From: Polytrichum commune
Taxonomy: Eukaryota > Streptophyta > Polytrichopsida > Polytrichales > Polytrichaceae
NCBI GenBank assembly: GCA_950295325.1
Contig: OX485804.1
Coordinates: forward strand, 12,028,001 to 12,092,000
Direction of reading: 5' to 3'
Length of the DNA stretch: 64,000 nucleotides
Shown here: positions 36,004 to 47,535 of the stretch, in pieces
Numbering within the stretch: position 1 is the first letter of the stretch
Layout: the number at the start of each line of letters is the position of its first letter
Made by a program: the position numbers and the translations under genes
The notes under the pieces: generated by a model
Database searches by the model: none
Told to the model about the DNA's origin: nothing
Seen by the model: only the letters and a program-made list of their open reading frames with translations

Positions 36004-37149
36004 TTTGTAAGAATACATAAAAATAAAATAAAATAAAATACATTATTTTGGTATCCATTTACTATGTGGGGGTGGGGAAGTATGGGTTCTTGTTTATTAT
36101 CGAGTTTTCTCTTATTAAGAACTAGGTATGTGAGATATTTGATGGCTATTTGGTGGATATTTTACATTGCTTTTTTTATAAGTGATGTAGGGATATGTAG
36201 GTTCTCAAGGAGTTATATTTCTTTTGTGTGAATGGCTCCCCTTACTCCTACGGAAGTCCAATGAGAATTTCCAATCTTATCAATTGGGATGTAAATTCCA
36301 TAGACTCCTTAAAATGATGTTGATTTTCATGAAGTCTTGAATTTCAACTAATTCTCAAACTTAACTGATTCATATGTAACTAGTGGCTGGTTCTCCATGT
36401 TCATGGTTGGATAGCCACTTTGCCAAAGCATTCAACCTTTAACTTTCGCGAGCCTAGTGTGGTTTCATTAGATCATCTTGAAAGTAAGCTTTCTAAAGCT
36501 CAATTTTTTTCTGTACCTACAAGAAAAGTTGTTGCTAATGATTTTAAGATCACATAGGTATAGTGGGAATATTTAATACTTTTCATAAATTGTCTACAGT
36601 TAATTGAGGGTCATCAAATTTTGAAAAATTGTGATAACTATATGTATTAGAATTATAGTCCAAACTTCCAGGATTATAGAATAGATAGTGTACTCTCTTT
36701 ATCACTTATAAAGAATATTAAAGGACTTCTATTTTTACCATATTAATTATTTGAGAATCAAAAAAGACAACTTTCATACAAAATTCCTATAATGGTTTAA
36801 TTAGTGCCTAATTAGTGCCTAATTAGTGCCAAAGTGGTGAAGGTACAACACTTTGAGGTAAGAAAAAGAGCCCATAGAAATTTAACAATTTCTATCAAAA
36901 TTATATATGTATGAAGAAAGGGAAATTTCGTTCATTTGACTTTAAAATCTCTATGTGAACAACCATCTTCTCATATTGGAATGGGGCCAATGCCATTGCC
37001 AAGAAAAATTCATGGGGACCACGATGATACCTAATTTGACCTTCCTTTTGGATGAAGTTGCCTTCAAAAGTCATCCATAAGCCCAAAATGGACTCTCAAG
37101 TAGTGAAAGGTTAAGTGAAACAATCAAAATTACCACCAAGATGAAAGAA
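36004..37149. other. Intergenic, nothing recognised
   Basis: AT-rich, with an AAAAT run at about 36018-36042 and a triplicated CTAATTAGTGC phrase at 36798-36830. No gene supported. Confidence 0.4.
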
Positions 37150-37395
37150 GTGAGTACATTGATTATCCCAATTAGTGAAGGAGGGCTAGGTTGAAAAGTG
37201 CCAATACTTTCCCTGAATAATACTACTATTAATACTATTTTCAATAAATAGTGTTGAGATGAACAACGCTTCCTAAATCTTTTGGTGGCACCAATTTCAT
37301 AGCGTAAAAGAAATTTAATATCACCTTCACTAATTTTCCACACACACATTATGAGCCCTCCCTCACTAATTGGGATGATCAATGTAGTGACAATT
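37150..37395. repeat. Inverted repeat, arms about 40 bp, span about 245 bp
   Basis: TACATTGATTATCCCAATTA, then GTGAAGGAGGGC (about 37155-37186), pairs with GCCCTCCCTCAC, then TAATTGGGATGATCAATGTA (about 37356-37388). Hairpin-type MITE or foldback remnant. It lies directly left of PIF-like element C. Confidence 0.7.
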
Positions 37396-37448
37396 ACCTT
37401 TTCAATATTAGGTACCAAAGGTACAAATCAAAAGTTGCTATGGTATAA

Positions 37449-38358
37449 GGGCCACTTCACACACGACCCATGACCATGAAATTGCGAGAGCCCAAAAGAA
37501 AGTGTCCAAAGGCCGTCCCCACACACCTCCAAACTCATGTGGTGTGGTCATGGATCCTCAAGTGTAGTGTGAAGCCATATGTGACTGGGCCCTCAACCAA
37601 ATATTATTCCAATGAATTTGTATTCATGCGGGTCCTCATGCATGATAAAATAGAACAAGAAAACGGTAGAACCGTGAGGCTCTGTCCTTTATTATGAAAG
37701 ACTACAATTGTAGTTGTCCACTTTGCTCATGCCAATTCATGGCTATTCACTATACCAAACCTTTCTTGGATTTTGTGCACCTTCTTCTCAAATACAGGTC
37801 GAGGATCGAAGCTACTCATTTATCACCCAAATTTTTTTAAATAAATAATCAAGAACTACCGAAATAACTATAGTTAACTAGATTTCTTTCAATGCGTTTT
37901 AGGGAGCACTTATATATATATAAAAACTATAGTTAACATCCACATTACATAAAGTGGACCAAAAATAACAAGAACAAGTAACGTCCAAGTGTGAACACAA
38001 AGTGGTTAGGAAATTTGCTCTTGAAACGAAGAAGTTGATGCATAGTCTCTGTCCTATAGACAAAGCCAATAAATGAACAGCTATGAGGGTTTGGAGTGCC
38101 ATGGTCTTCTAGTTTTCGTGTAAGGCCTACCTCCAAGAAGCAGTTTTTGAAAATAATCCAAGTGACCATGAAACATGATCCATTCGATGACATGCAAGAA
38201 TCCATGTAGACTTTACATCCATCTTCTTGCATTCACATACTCCGTTGGTCCCTCAAGTGTAGTGTGAAGCGAACTTGGACCGGCTCCGCCTTTTCCACCA
38301 ACGAGAGTGCATGAAGTGTAATGGTCACGGGCTCTCAGTCTCGTGAGTGAAGTGGCCC
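37449..38358. mobile_element. PIF/Harbinger-like element C, 910 bp
   Basis: The best preserved copy of its family here. Ends GGGCCACTTCACACACG and TCGTGAGTGAAGTGGCCC are inverse, with TAA at 37446-37448 and 38359-38361. Inner blocks match elements A and B, and about 430 bp near 37647-38078 is absent from B. No transposase frame. Confidence 0.8.
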
Positions 38359-38361
38359 TAA

Positions 38362-38886
38362 CTTGAAAGCTCTTTTCCATCAATGTCAGAGGAAACAAGG
38401 AAAAAGGACGGAGTCGCATGATACATATCGGCATCAACCACTAAAAATATTACCCAAAAGTTAACAAGCATAATTTATCATTGACGGGACCTTGAATTCC
38501 CACAAGGCTCCTCCTAAAATAACACTATAATTGGTAGAGTGTAAATGTACCCAATCTAAATCTTTGTGAGAGGGAGACACACACAATAGAGAGAGGGAAT
38601 CATCTATTTCGGGCGTTCCCTCATCCATCCACACGTACGATCCCTTGAATAGTGTGCAATAAGGAGGTTATTATTAAGGTTTGCTTAACAATGGAATTAA
38701 TGTTAAGGATCCGAACATGCATGTCTAGTCCAAGTCATTTAAGATGAACCATCCACAAACCTATTTTCTGGGGAGGGGAGGTTTGATGTGGATGGATGAG
38801 AGGTGCACTTGTATTCGATGAATCCCTCTCTCCCACACACATAAGGTTCATACAGTCACTTTGTTTTCTGAATTAGAGACTAAGTC
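38362..38886. other. Intergenic, nothing recognised
   Basis: No supported feature. A GAGAGGGA-rich patch lies near 38568-38600. Confidence 0.4.
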
Positions 38887-39338
38887 TAACCTAGGCCGAC
38901 TTCGTAGTCGGGCCAGACTGAGGGTCAGTCCAAACTCTGAGCAATTCAACCAATAAAATCGCTCGGTTTCAGCAAATCCGGTCCAAGGGCTTGATGCTGG
39001 GACTCGGCCCAAAGATTGCTCATTCTACGCAGCATCCTAGGTGGGGGAAAACTGGGTGCCAAATCTTCGGACCAACTTGGAAAAAACCAGGTCGGGGTTT
39101 TCCTCGACCCAAACTCTCAACATGAGTCGGATCAGGGCTGATGAACATGTCTACCGTCATTTCACAAAAAAGTTAAATCTCGTCACCAATTTGTCCCCTC
39201 AAAAACATCGGAACTTAAATTCGAATCTTGTCACTTCACATGTGACAAGGTTGGGCCCGAAAAAGGTTTATAAAGTTGGACCGGATAAAGGGCTTAATCC
39301 TTGAGACTCGGGCCGGTGCTCAATCCGGCCCTAGGCTA
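38887..39338. mobile_element. MITE-like element, 452 bp
   Basis: TAACCTAGGCCGACTTCG on the left resembles the inverse of the right end (TAGCCTAGGGCCGGATTG read on the minus strand), followed on both sides by a CGGGCC-containing block. The interior is richer in GC than its flanks. Superfamily undetermined. Confidence 0.5.
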
Positions 39339-40260
39339 TGTATAAAGTCACCCTTATTAGTCGTACTTGCAATCTACCACAACTTGGTGAAGAACATTGC
39401 TAGCCATACCATTCGAGCTTACGGTAAGTAAAGATGACATGTTGGAGGATAATGGGACATTTGATGCTCACTCTTGATGCATCAAGGTCAACAACTTTGA
39501 TTGGAAAGGACATGGAAAAGGCAAACCCTCTTCTTATCGGGCCATCCTAAGGATTCCTCACCTTTTTGTCAGGTCACCCTATATAACAAAGGTGACTACT
39601 CTCAAGGGCCACACTTATTTACCCTTCAAACCTCATCGGTTGTGTTCACATCCTTATATTGACCATTTACTATATCAACCATTGACATTTTCCATTCTTC
39701 ACACATGTGTAGCACACATGTATTGATACGGGTTCGTTTGTTATTAATGAGAGTCCGAATCGTTACCGATTGAATTACTTGGAGATTAGAATAAGGTTGT
39801 ATCAATTTATACCATATTCCAAAACTCTTTGTGGCATTATATAAAAACATTGGGTCAATCGTGTTTTACCACTCTTTGTGTACTATTTTTAGACGTCTAA
39901 AGGTAAGAGTTAAGCATGAACATTAAACGAGGAGATTGCTCACAATGACGTTCCACAAGTTAAATTACATGGGTATCAAATGCCTTTCTTCTAAGAGCCA
40001 CATGCTACCATTGTTGGTTCACACTAAGAAGAGGGTAAACGCACTTCATTTTACTACTTGTTAGTTTGACAACCCCCCCCCCTCCTTCCCCTTTTCATTC
40101 AACTAGTGCGGCTTAATTGAGGGTGATATAGTTTATTTAAAAGACTTGGAAAAAGACTACTACTATTTTAGACCTTGGACAACTGTCAAAATAGTTATAA
40201 TTAGTTTTATATATTTCATTACATTTAAGAGAACAACTATAGTTAACTAATAAAAAAAAT
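39339..40260. other. Intergenic, nothing recognised
   Basis: AT-rich sequence with a C10 run at 40073-40082 and one copy of the AACTATAGTTAACTA motif near 40235. No gene. Confidence 0.4.
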
Positions 40261-40406
40261 CATAACATTATTTAGATGCATGACAATGTTATGTGGGATT
40301 GATAGTATTTCATTGAATATTCTCAAATTCATACCGAATATGGGGAATATTCTGTTGAATACTATCTGTCCCACATAACATTATTATGGATCTAAATAAT
40401 GTTATG
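40261..40406. repeat. 146-nt near-perfect hairpin
   Basis: The first half (CATAACATTATTTAGAT … GTTATGTGGGA … GATAGTATTTCATTGAATAT) is the reverse complement of the second half (… ATACTATCTGTCCCACATAACA … ATCTAAATAATGTTATG) with few mismatches and almost no loop. It could be a foldback MITE, or a small-RNA precursor if transcribed. Confidence 0.85.
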
Positions 40407-41406
40407 TTCAAACCAATTTGAAGAACAACTATACTTAAATAGAAAAATATAATACTAGATTCAAGAACGACTATAGTTAACTAGAAAAAATCAAGTGTTA
40501 TTATATATTCAAAGAAGTTTGCCTCTCGATTTGCTTCAATTGAGGGTATTTGATATGCTCGGGCCACCTGAGGACCATTAAGAAACACCTTTACACAATC
40601 ACTCATAGTGTTGGGCTCTGGAACAACCTCCATGTACACCACCAATACAAATAACACGGTATTGACACTACAACATTACAACATAATTTTGTGAATACGT
40701 TGCACTAAACTTCATTAAACTAGATATATATAACTATAATTAACTATATATTTTTTGGCATACCAAATTCAGAACAACTATAGTTATGAAAGACAACTAC
40801 TCAACTAATAGTTGATTAAGTTGGTCAGTTATCCAAGATTTGTACTACTTATTCATCGGGGACGGGAAAATAAACATGCGCCACTTGATGAATGATTGGT
40901 TTGGCCAATGCACATTAATTATGAATTGGTGAGATTTGGAGACTAAAATAACATGTTGTTCATTTTTGCAAGTTTGCATTGTATGCCTCCACACAAACAA
41001 ACTCTTTCTTGCATGCTAGCTTGGCCAATGCACGCCCTTGTATATACGGTAGATGCATGGGACGGGTATGTCGGTCGGTGTATCACAAACTTATGGAGGC
41101 CACATTGTTATGTTAGTAGAATAAAATCATGAAATTACATCATATTTTCCTTATTAGTATTGTGATATTTGTATGGTGTTATATATTACTTTAATGTTAT
41201 ACGCCGCATCATATCAACACTTTGCAAAAGATTAGACAAGATTCATAGATGTGCTATAGCATGATTTCATTGTACACAACCTCTTTAAATGTCGGTAATG
41301 TAGGCTTGATGAAAACATTGCAAAAGGATAAAAACCACACCACTCAAATTCACAGTTGTAAATGATACATATGATACGTAAGGTTAGTGCCATAATTTAT
41401 TTTGTT
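40407..41406. other. Intergenic with recurring AACTATAGTTAACTAG motif
   Basis: Copies of the short dyad-rich motif, usually preceded by GAAC and followed by AAAAA, occur near 40417, 40466 and 40773. Others lie at 40229, 37864 and 37925. No gene. Confidence 0.5.
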
Positions 41407-41552
41407 TTTTGGGACACATGAGGTACATGGCCACTTGGCTAGTTTTTTCCGTCAAATAGAGTGAAGATTTCACCAGTGGGAATCAAACCACCAACCACTT
41501 CATGTGGTTTTGGGTATCTCTCCACTATCATTCGGTAGTTTAGGGTCGTCTT
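41407..41552 (-). mobile_element. tRNA-derived SINE, copy 3 (5' half)
   Basis: The minus strand repeats the tRNA-like head of the SINE at 31430-31680: GATAGTGGAGAGATACCC, then TTTGATTCCCACTGGTGAAA (a mutated B box) and GAAATCTTCACTCTATTTGA. The body downstream is not shared. Confidence 0.7.
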
Positions 41553-42054
41553 GGAGATAAACTTGATGCCTTAACCTTAGGCAGGGGTGATGAGTTTGAT
41601 AAAAAAAATAAAATCTCATTGTTGTGACGATGATATGTTTGATGCAAAATCTTAGTTATGTAGTACCGACGATGGATTTGTTGCTCAAAAGTGTAAGGTA
41701 AACAATATTAATTCAAGTATGTTTCTTATCATGACATTTGTTGTGAGTGGTATATGGTTATGTGTGGATTCAAGAATGGGCACCAAAAAGGCATGTGTTC
41801 AAAAGATATTGGATCATGTGCTCAAAATATGTTAACCATCCTAAAAGTAATAGTCAACATAATGGGGGGGGGGGTCGTCCTATATGACCATTTAGTGTGC
41901 ATATGAATCCTCACTGCAATAATGAATAAGATACTTGTATAAACTCCTAAAATACGAGGAAAGAGACTACAACCTTGGTTTGGATTTGCTAACTATCTTG
42001 TATTAAGCGCGTGTTTCATATCCTAAGAGAAGTGGGCTACTCAGAACCATTTAA

Positions 42055-43629
42055 GGGCCACTTTACACTAGAGCTTGAAGAACATCGACACAAGATGTAA
42101 AAATTATGTGATTGGACGCGAAGCTAGAGACGGTTCGAATTCACTTTACATTAGAATTTGAGGGCCTAAAGACCAAAAAAACATGAAGATGAATTCTACA
42201 TGATGCCCTTCATGTCATCGAGTGGATAATATTTCATGGTATGCTGGATATTACATGACGTTGAGGGGACAAGTTCTTCCTCAAAGGATGACATGGCTAA
42301 GCGCATCTACCTCACCCTCGTGGAAAGAAAAAGAGAAGAAGAAAGAAAAACAACAAAATGAACTCCAAATTAGAGAAGAAACCAATGAAAGTCCTTTAAC
42401 TGCATTTGGCTCTCACAATATAGCGCATCAGAAGTAGCTTTTAAAGTTTCACCAAAAGCTTTTTGACTAAACCTCCAAAACCTGAAGCTACATTAATTTC
42501 TTCATTATAACCTAAGGTTTGTTTCGAACTGAAAACACTGAAAATTAAAATAGCAAAGATAACCAATTCACACATTCATATTTTTCGTCTTTCTTGTAAA
42601 CCATGAGAGCTTTCTTTCATAGTTTAAGCAACGCCGGCTACTTACACTAAGTAACCCCTAGGATTAGGTTAAGTAGTGAGGACTAGTAAAGGTGGAAGGA
42701 GTGTGTAACTTGCCACAAAGCTTAGTCTTATGTGGTTCAAATGGCTAAAGAAAATGTAGTCTACTCAATGGCAATATGTGTATTCGGTGATACTGAATGA
42801 ATGTTTATGTTGTACATAATTATGTGACATAGAAAGCAATTGGGTTTTGTTGATATTTACCTCATGTACGTTATTAATTCTCCATAATGACTTGGTTGGC
42901 GGCATGGGCACATGTGCGGCAAACCCTTCACAAATTTGGCAACACTCTTAAGTTTTGTATCTCATTGTTCTTCAAGCTTTTTGTATGTTGCTTGGGTATT
43001 CTACAAAACAATTTATAATACAAAGAATGTGAATTTAAGGCTATTAACATTTGAAGTTTTGTTGATTATGTCTTGCACACAAAGTGTGTAGAGGGTGAAA
43101 CCCTACTAGATTGATGATTGAGGTTATGACTTTTTACTTTGAGGAGACGAACTTATATGAGAAAGCACCAAGTTAGGGAAGATAATTGGACAAAGATTTC
43201 CTTGAGGGATGGTCCCACCCAGCCTCATGGGTATTGAAAGGATACACAAATATGTAGGAGAATGGATTTGCCTCTAATCAAGAGGACGTGCTAAGAAAGT
43301 AAGCATAGAATTGCTCAGGAAGTGCCCAACTCTCTCTCTCTCGTGAGGCGCATCAAAAAGAGGCGAGTTTGACACAAAACTAGAGGTTGTGCCAAGCAAT
43401 TAGATTGCCATTGGCTCCTATAACTATCATATTGGCATGGTGGGGCCCTGGACTGCGTGCTATTTCAAGCCATCCATGAAATATGATGCGGTCCCTCAAC
43501 ATGGTCCACTTTCACTTTACACTAAGCTTGAGAGCCCCTCGATTGCATAATTAGTTTTCTATTTCCCATGGTATGGCCTTCGGATGATTTTCAAAGGCCC
43601 TTAGCTCTTGGCTTGTGTGTAAAACGGCC
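42055..43629. mobile_element. Possible larger PIF-like element D
   Basis: The left end TTTAA/GGGCCACTTTACACTAG and the right end GTGTGTAAAACGGCC/ATAAG are roughly inverse. The last 170 bp matches 59690-59887. If both ends belong together the element is 1.6 kb. No transposase frame is seen, so it could also be two unrelated ends. Confidence 0.4.
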
Positions 43630-43699
43630 ATAAGACCCACCACCTCGGTAAATGGATGGCCACAAGTTTGATGAAAAGAAAACCCACAAAAATGATAAC

Positions 43700-44095
43700 A
43701 ACTACACTAAATATTACATCTGGTGTCTCCAATTCTACTTGTCTTGCTAAATACTAATTGTATCTTGCTAAATACTAATTGTAAACTGCCCGTGTAGTGT
43801 CACCAACACTAAATGTAAACATACCCTTGTTTGTCATTCCTTACTAAAAACATCCGGACATTATATAGTCACAACGTTGCAATTACCGTCACTTACAAAG
43901 TGATTTTCATCCAAATTTTAATAACCTGTGAAAATAATTCATTACGGAACACGTTAGAATGCAAAATATACCCAAAAAGGGTGAAATAAAAGTAAAGAGG
44001 GTGACAATGTTTGTAAACTTCTTTGTAAAGAAAAAGTTGTCATTAGGGAAGTTACGAGAACGACATAAAATACCATATGACACTAAATACGACAT
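43700..44095 (+). repeat. Dispersed repeat, copy 2
   Basis: Second copy of the family at 23290-23715, in the same orientation, with ordered shared blocks ending in CATATGACACTAAATACGACA. An internal short duplication (TTGCTAAATACTAATTGTA) is present near 43743-43785. Confidence 0.65.
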
Positions 44096-44374
44096 TTAGG
44101 GGATAACGTGTTCACACTTGGCCAAAGTGGCAATGGAGGGATATTTGGTGAGAGAGGGCAAAGTGAGGTCGGGCTGGTAAGTTTGTTGTAACCGTTCCAC
44201 TTCCCCTTCAATCCGGTTGGGGCTTGGAGATATAAAGGTGGCTTCTATGCTTAACTTTGATCCGTGGCCTGCATTCAAAGCCATCCCTATGGGCCCATTG
44301 CCTTCCTTCCTTCCCCTTTCCAAAAAGGAAAGGAAAGAAAATGACCCCCCCCCCTCCCTCCTCCAACAAACTAA

Positions 44375-44410
44375 GGGCCACTTGACACACGAGCCATGAT
44401 CAAGAATTGA
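44375..44410. mobile_element. PIF-like terminal fragment
   Basis: CTAA/GGGCCACTTGACACACG, then AGCCATGA, repeats the left terminus of element C. No partner end was found. Confidence 0.5.
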
Positions 44411-44499
44411 GACGAACCTTCAACCAACATATAGAAAGCATGCTTTTCCTATTACCCCTTGATAGATGTCTCAATAGAAGTTATGAATAAAATCTCTCT

Positions 44500-44501
<2 letters not shown>

Positions 44502-44540
<39 letters not shown>
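44502..44540. repeat. (TA)n microsatellite
   Basis: About nineteen TA dinucleotides in a row. Confidence 0.9.
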
Positions 44541-44543
<3 letters not shown>

Positions 44544-44959
44544 TGTGATCAAATAATAAAAATAACAATTTGCATTTCGGGGATTGTCAGTCGATCACAC
44601 GCTGGTTAAAACGACCATCGAGATGCGTCGCGTGGTCACATGACCTATCAAAATTTGAATGATTCTAATGGTAAGCTGAAATGTAAAGAAAGAGGAAGCA
44701 AAGCTAATACCTCACTCCTCCTTGTGTGTGCGATAAAAAACAAACAAAACAAGGAATGTGATGTTGCCACAAGAGGCTTTGTCCTAAAATGGCACTTTAA
44801 AATATTAAAATATTATTACTAGCTCTTTTTAATTTTGTTGAGTTGTATTAAGCTTCACCAAACCTTATCCATTAAGTTCTAGCATGCATTACCCAAGCCC
44901 TATTACCACTCAACGGTAGTATCCACGATGCCTTTATATATATAACGCTATTCAACTAA

Positions 44960-45901
44960 GGGTTTGTTTGCACCATGGACCATGAAGTTGTCCCTGGGCC
45001 ATGTAAGAGCTTTGATTGGTTGTTGAACTTGTTATGGGACCACTTCGGTTTACACCAATAAAATAAAATAAAATGTTAGAGTGACCATGAAGGTTGAGGT
45101 CCCCAAAGGACATATTTTAAGGCCTACATAATCCACTCACATGGTCCAATGGGTTTTGCCGTGAGAGAGGCAAAGAAATGCTCTTGTGATAAAATTTGAA
45201 TGATTTGTTTCTTGGGGGGCTATATACACAACTCTTCCCACTAGGTAATTAAGGCTCGCAAGGCAAACTTTTCAACATCTATGTGCTATAATGAATCTTG
45301 AGAAGCAATTATGCCCTCTGTGTGCCTTGATGATATCATAGCCCACGAGACATACCAATTCTTCCCTACACTACCCCGTAAACCAACTCCCACATGTTTC
45401 ACCAAACAATGCGGGACATCTAGAACTCAAGAATTCGAGTACACATGGTGAAGTGTGTCGCAAATTATAATGCTCAGTGTACAACACAAGGCACATGTCA
45501 CGTGCAAATTATTACATTGAACATGTACAAATTAAATCGCTCATTAATTATGTAAAAATTGTTGTGAGGAGATTTGCAAGCCACGTCTTTGACACATTTA
45601 ACAAGAAGTGAAGACAAGTGAAGCCCAAGAGAAGACAAGAGAATGGTAGAACTTAATTTTTTTCTTTCAAAACTGCCTTTTTAAGGCATAGATTAAAAAA
45701 AATCATCACATTCACTTTTTGGTGCACAACCAATTTTCTTGGTCCACATTCAATTTATACCTAGTGAGGGGCCCAAAGGCTTTGTGAATTGTTTTTTTTA
45801 TTTAAAGAAATCGGACCATGGTAGTCGGACCATCAAGTCGGACCATGGAAAAAGACCATCTCTTATGGTACGACTTCATGGTTCATGGTGTAAACTGGCC
45901 C
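44960..45901. mobile_element. PIF/Harbinger-like element F, 942 bp
   Basis: The left end GGGTTTGTTTGCACCATGG and the right end (GGGCCAGTTTACACCATGAA on the minus strand) are inverse over about 30 bp. The TAA duplicates lie at 44957-44959 and 45902-45904. It belongs to the same broad Tourist-type group as the 303-bp MITE at 16102. The subterminal ACCATGG pieces recur several times near the right end. Non-coding. Confidence 0.8.
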
Positions 45902-45904
45902 TAA

Positions 45905-46888
45905 AGTGACCATGTTGGGGGTGGGTTGGGAACATATCAGGTCAGGTGCTATAATCATACCTCACAAACGCTTGTCAATAAGTAGATTCGGTCTGAAAAA
46001 CGAGCGAGATTCGGGTGAAGAACTGTCATTGATATTATCGGAATAATCTCAATAATGTTATTATAATGTTGTGGTTTGGTTAATAGCCGTTGAATAATGT
46101 TGTGTTGGGTATGGGACATATCCAACAAGTTTTGGCAAGTCATGAGACCGCATGATGCATCTAAGGTAGAAAATACCATAACCCGTGAAAATAAGGCGAT
46201 TCGCATTGAAGATCTGGTTTGACAATCATGAGATCAATTTCCAAAATAGACGAGAAGGATTCATGAAGAATGCAAGTTGTTTCATATTTTTCTGCCCTAT
46301 ACAATTAATGCTACAATTTTTCAAAGTGGAAAGTTGTCCAACCCCCTACTCGTTCACTAGAATCTCCCTACACTGAACACGGTAATCCGCATTTCCATAC
46401 AGAACATCGCCTAAATCGGTTACCTCATGAGTTACATTAACACTTGACTCCCATTGGCTACATTAAGTGTACACGCATTGAAGTTGCTGTCGAGCCATGA
46501 TCGGTTTCAGAATTGACACTTCACCATTATGACAGCGGTCTAATGCACGGGCAGAGGGTGGTTAATGGGTTATGGTATTTCTACCTTATGTGGTCGTTGT
46601 TTTCACAAACTACATGGTGGATTTAGCAATCCCCTATATTGGAGTTACCAAATGACAACTTAGGAAGGCTTTCTTTCTCTCTCTCTCTCCGTCTCTCTCT
46701 CTCTCTCTCTCTCTTTTATTCGGCTGGCTGGCCTGGCCTGGGATTGTGCAGAGAGGACGTAGAAGGCCACCTCAGAACCTCATCCCTTCCGTTTGGGCCC
46801 TCAAGGGAGCAGTGCAAGCCATTCGCTGGCGAGTGTCGCGAGGGACACCTCGGAGAGAGGAAACCCAGTTGAAGCAAGCAAGCAAACG

Positions 46889-46919
<31 letters not shown>

Positions 46920-47185
46920 GAGAAAGAGAGACCTATCAAAGAGAGAAGAAAGAGAGAACCGTAAGATCAATCTATCTCTCTTTCTCAGCATGCCGCACGG
47001 CACTTCATCATCAGCCTGCAAGGGCTCCGAAGAAGACAGGGTAACAAGTTAGGGAACTTGCTTAAGTTGCTGGGTTGCCAAATGAACCCTCAGATGCTGC
47101 CTCCATGGCCTGCACGTCGGCTAAAGGGAGGCGATGCGGCTGCTGTTGCTGGGAAGCTCGAAGAGTGAGTGATGTGGTGGAGTAA
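45905..47185. other. Intergenic with CT and GA microsatellites
   Basis: CT runs at about 46674-46715 and GA runs at about 46890-46930 flank a GC-richer piece. The open frames across these runs are low-complexity and not believable. It may belong to the distal promoter of F-box copy 2. Confidence 0.4.
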
Positions 47186-47535
47186 TTGGGATGCAATTTT
47201 GGGTGTCGGCCGTTGCGGATTGAATCATCATCGTTATCATCATCATCAGCAGCATCGGCATGTGGGTCAAGGGTTGAAGAGGAGGAGGAGGAGGAGGAGG
47301 GAGCTGGAGGAGTTGGAGTTCTGAGTGCGTGGGTGTATGTGCGTCCGTACTGCCCCTGTGTTGTGGTTTCTGGGCTATTTTGTGCGATTGTGTTGTGGGG
47401 GGTGGTGGATCGGCCCTGGGGATGTCTGCTGTAAGTTTTGAGCCGGGAGGCGGTTTCGGGGCGGTTTAGTTGTGAAATTGGGGGTGGAGGTTTCTGGTGA
47501 GGTGCCATTTTAATTTGGAGCAGGGGGAGTTGGTT
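47186..47535 (+). promoter_or_regulatory. Promoter and 5' UTR of F-box copy 2
   Basis: The part from about 47380 matches the region before copy 1 (GTTTTGAGCCGGGAGGCG). A CAT/GAGGAG-type repeat lies at 47220-47300. The long minus-strand frame here is a shadow of this GC-rich region. Confidence 0.5.

Noticed and set aside
37071-37418. A 115-codon minus-strand hydrophobic frame
   Set aside because: It covers an inverted repeat and shows no family; the hydrophobic look follows from AT-rich composition.
46639-47044. Several overlapping frames rich in RE, SL or RER
   Set aside because: They are direct translations of CT and GA microsatellites.
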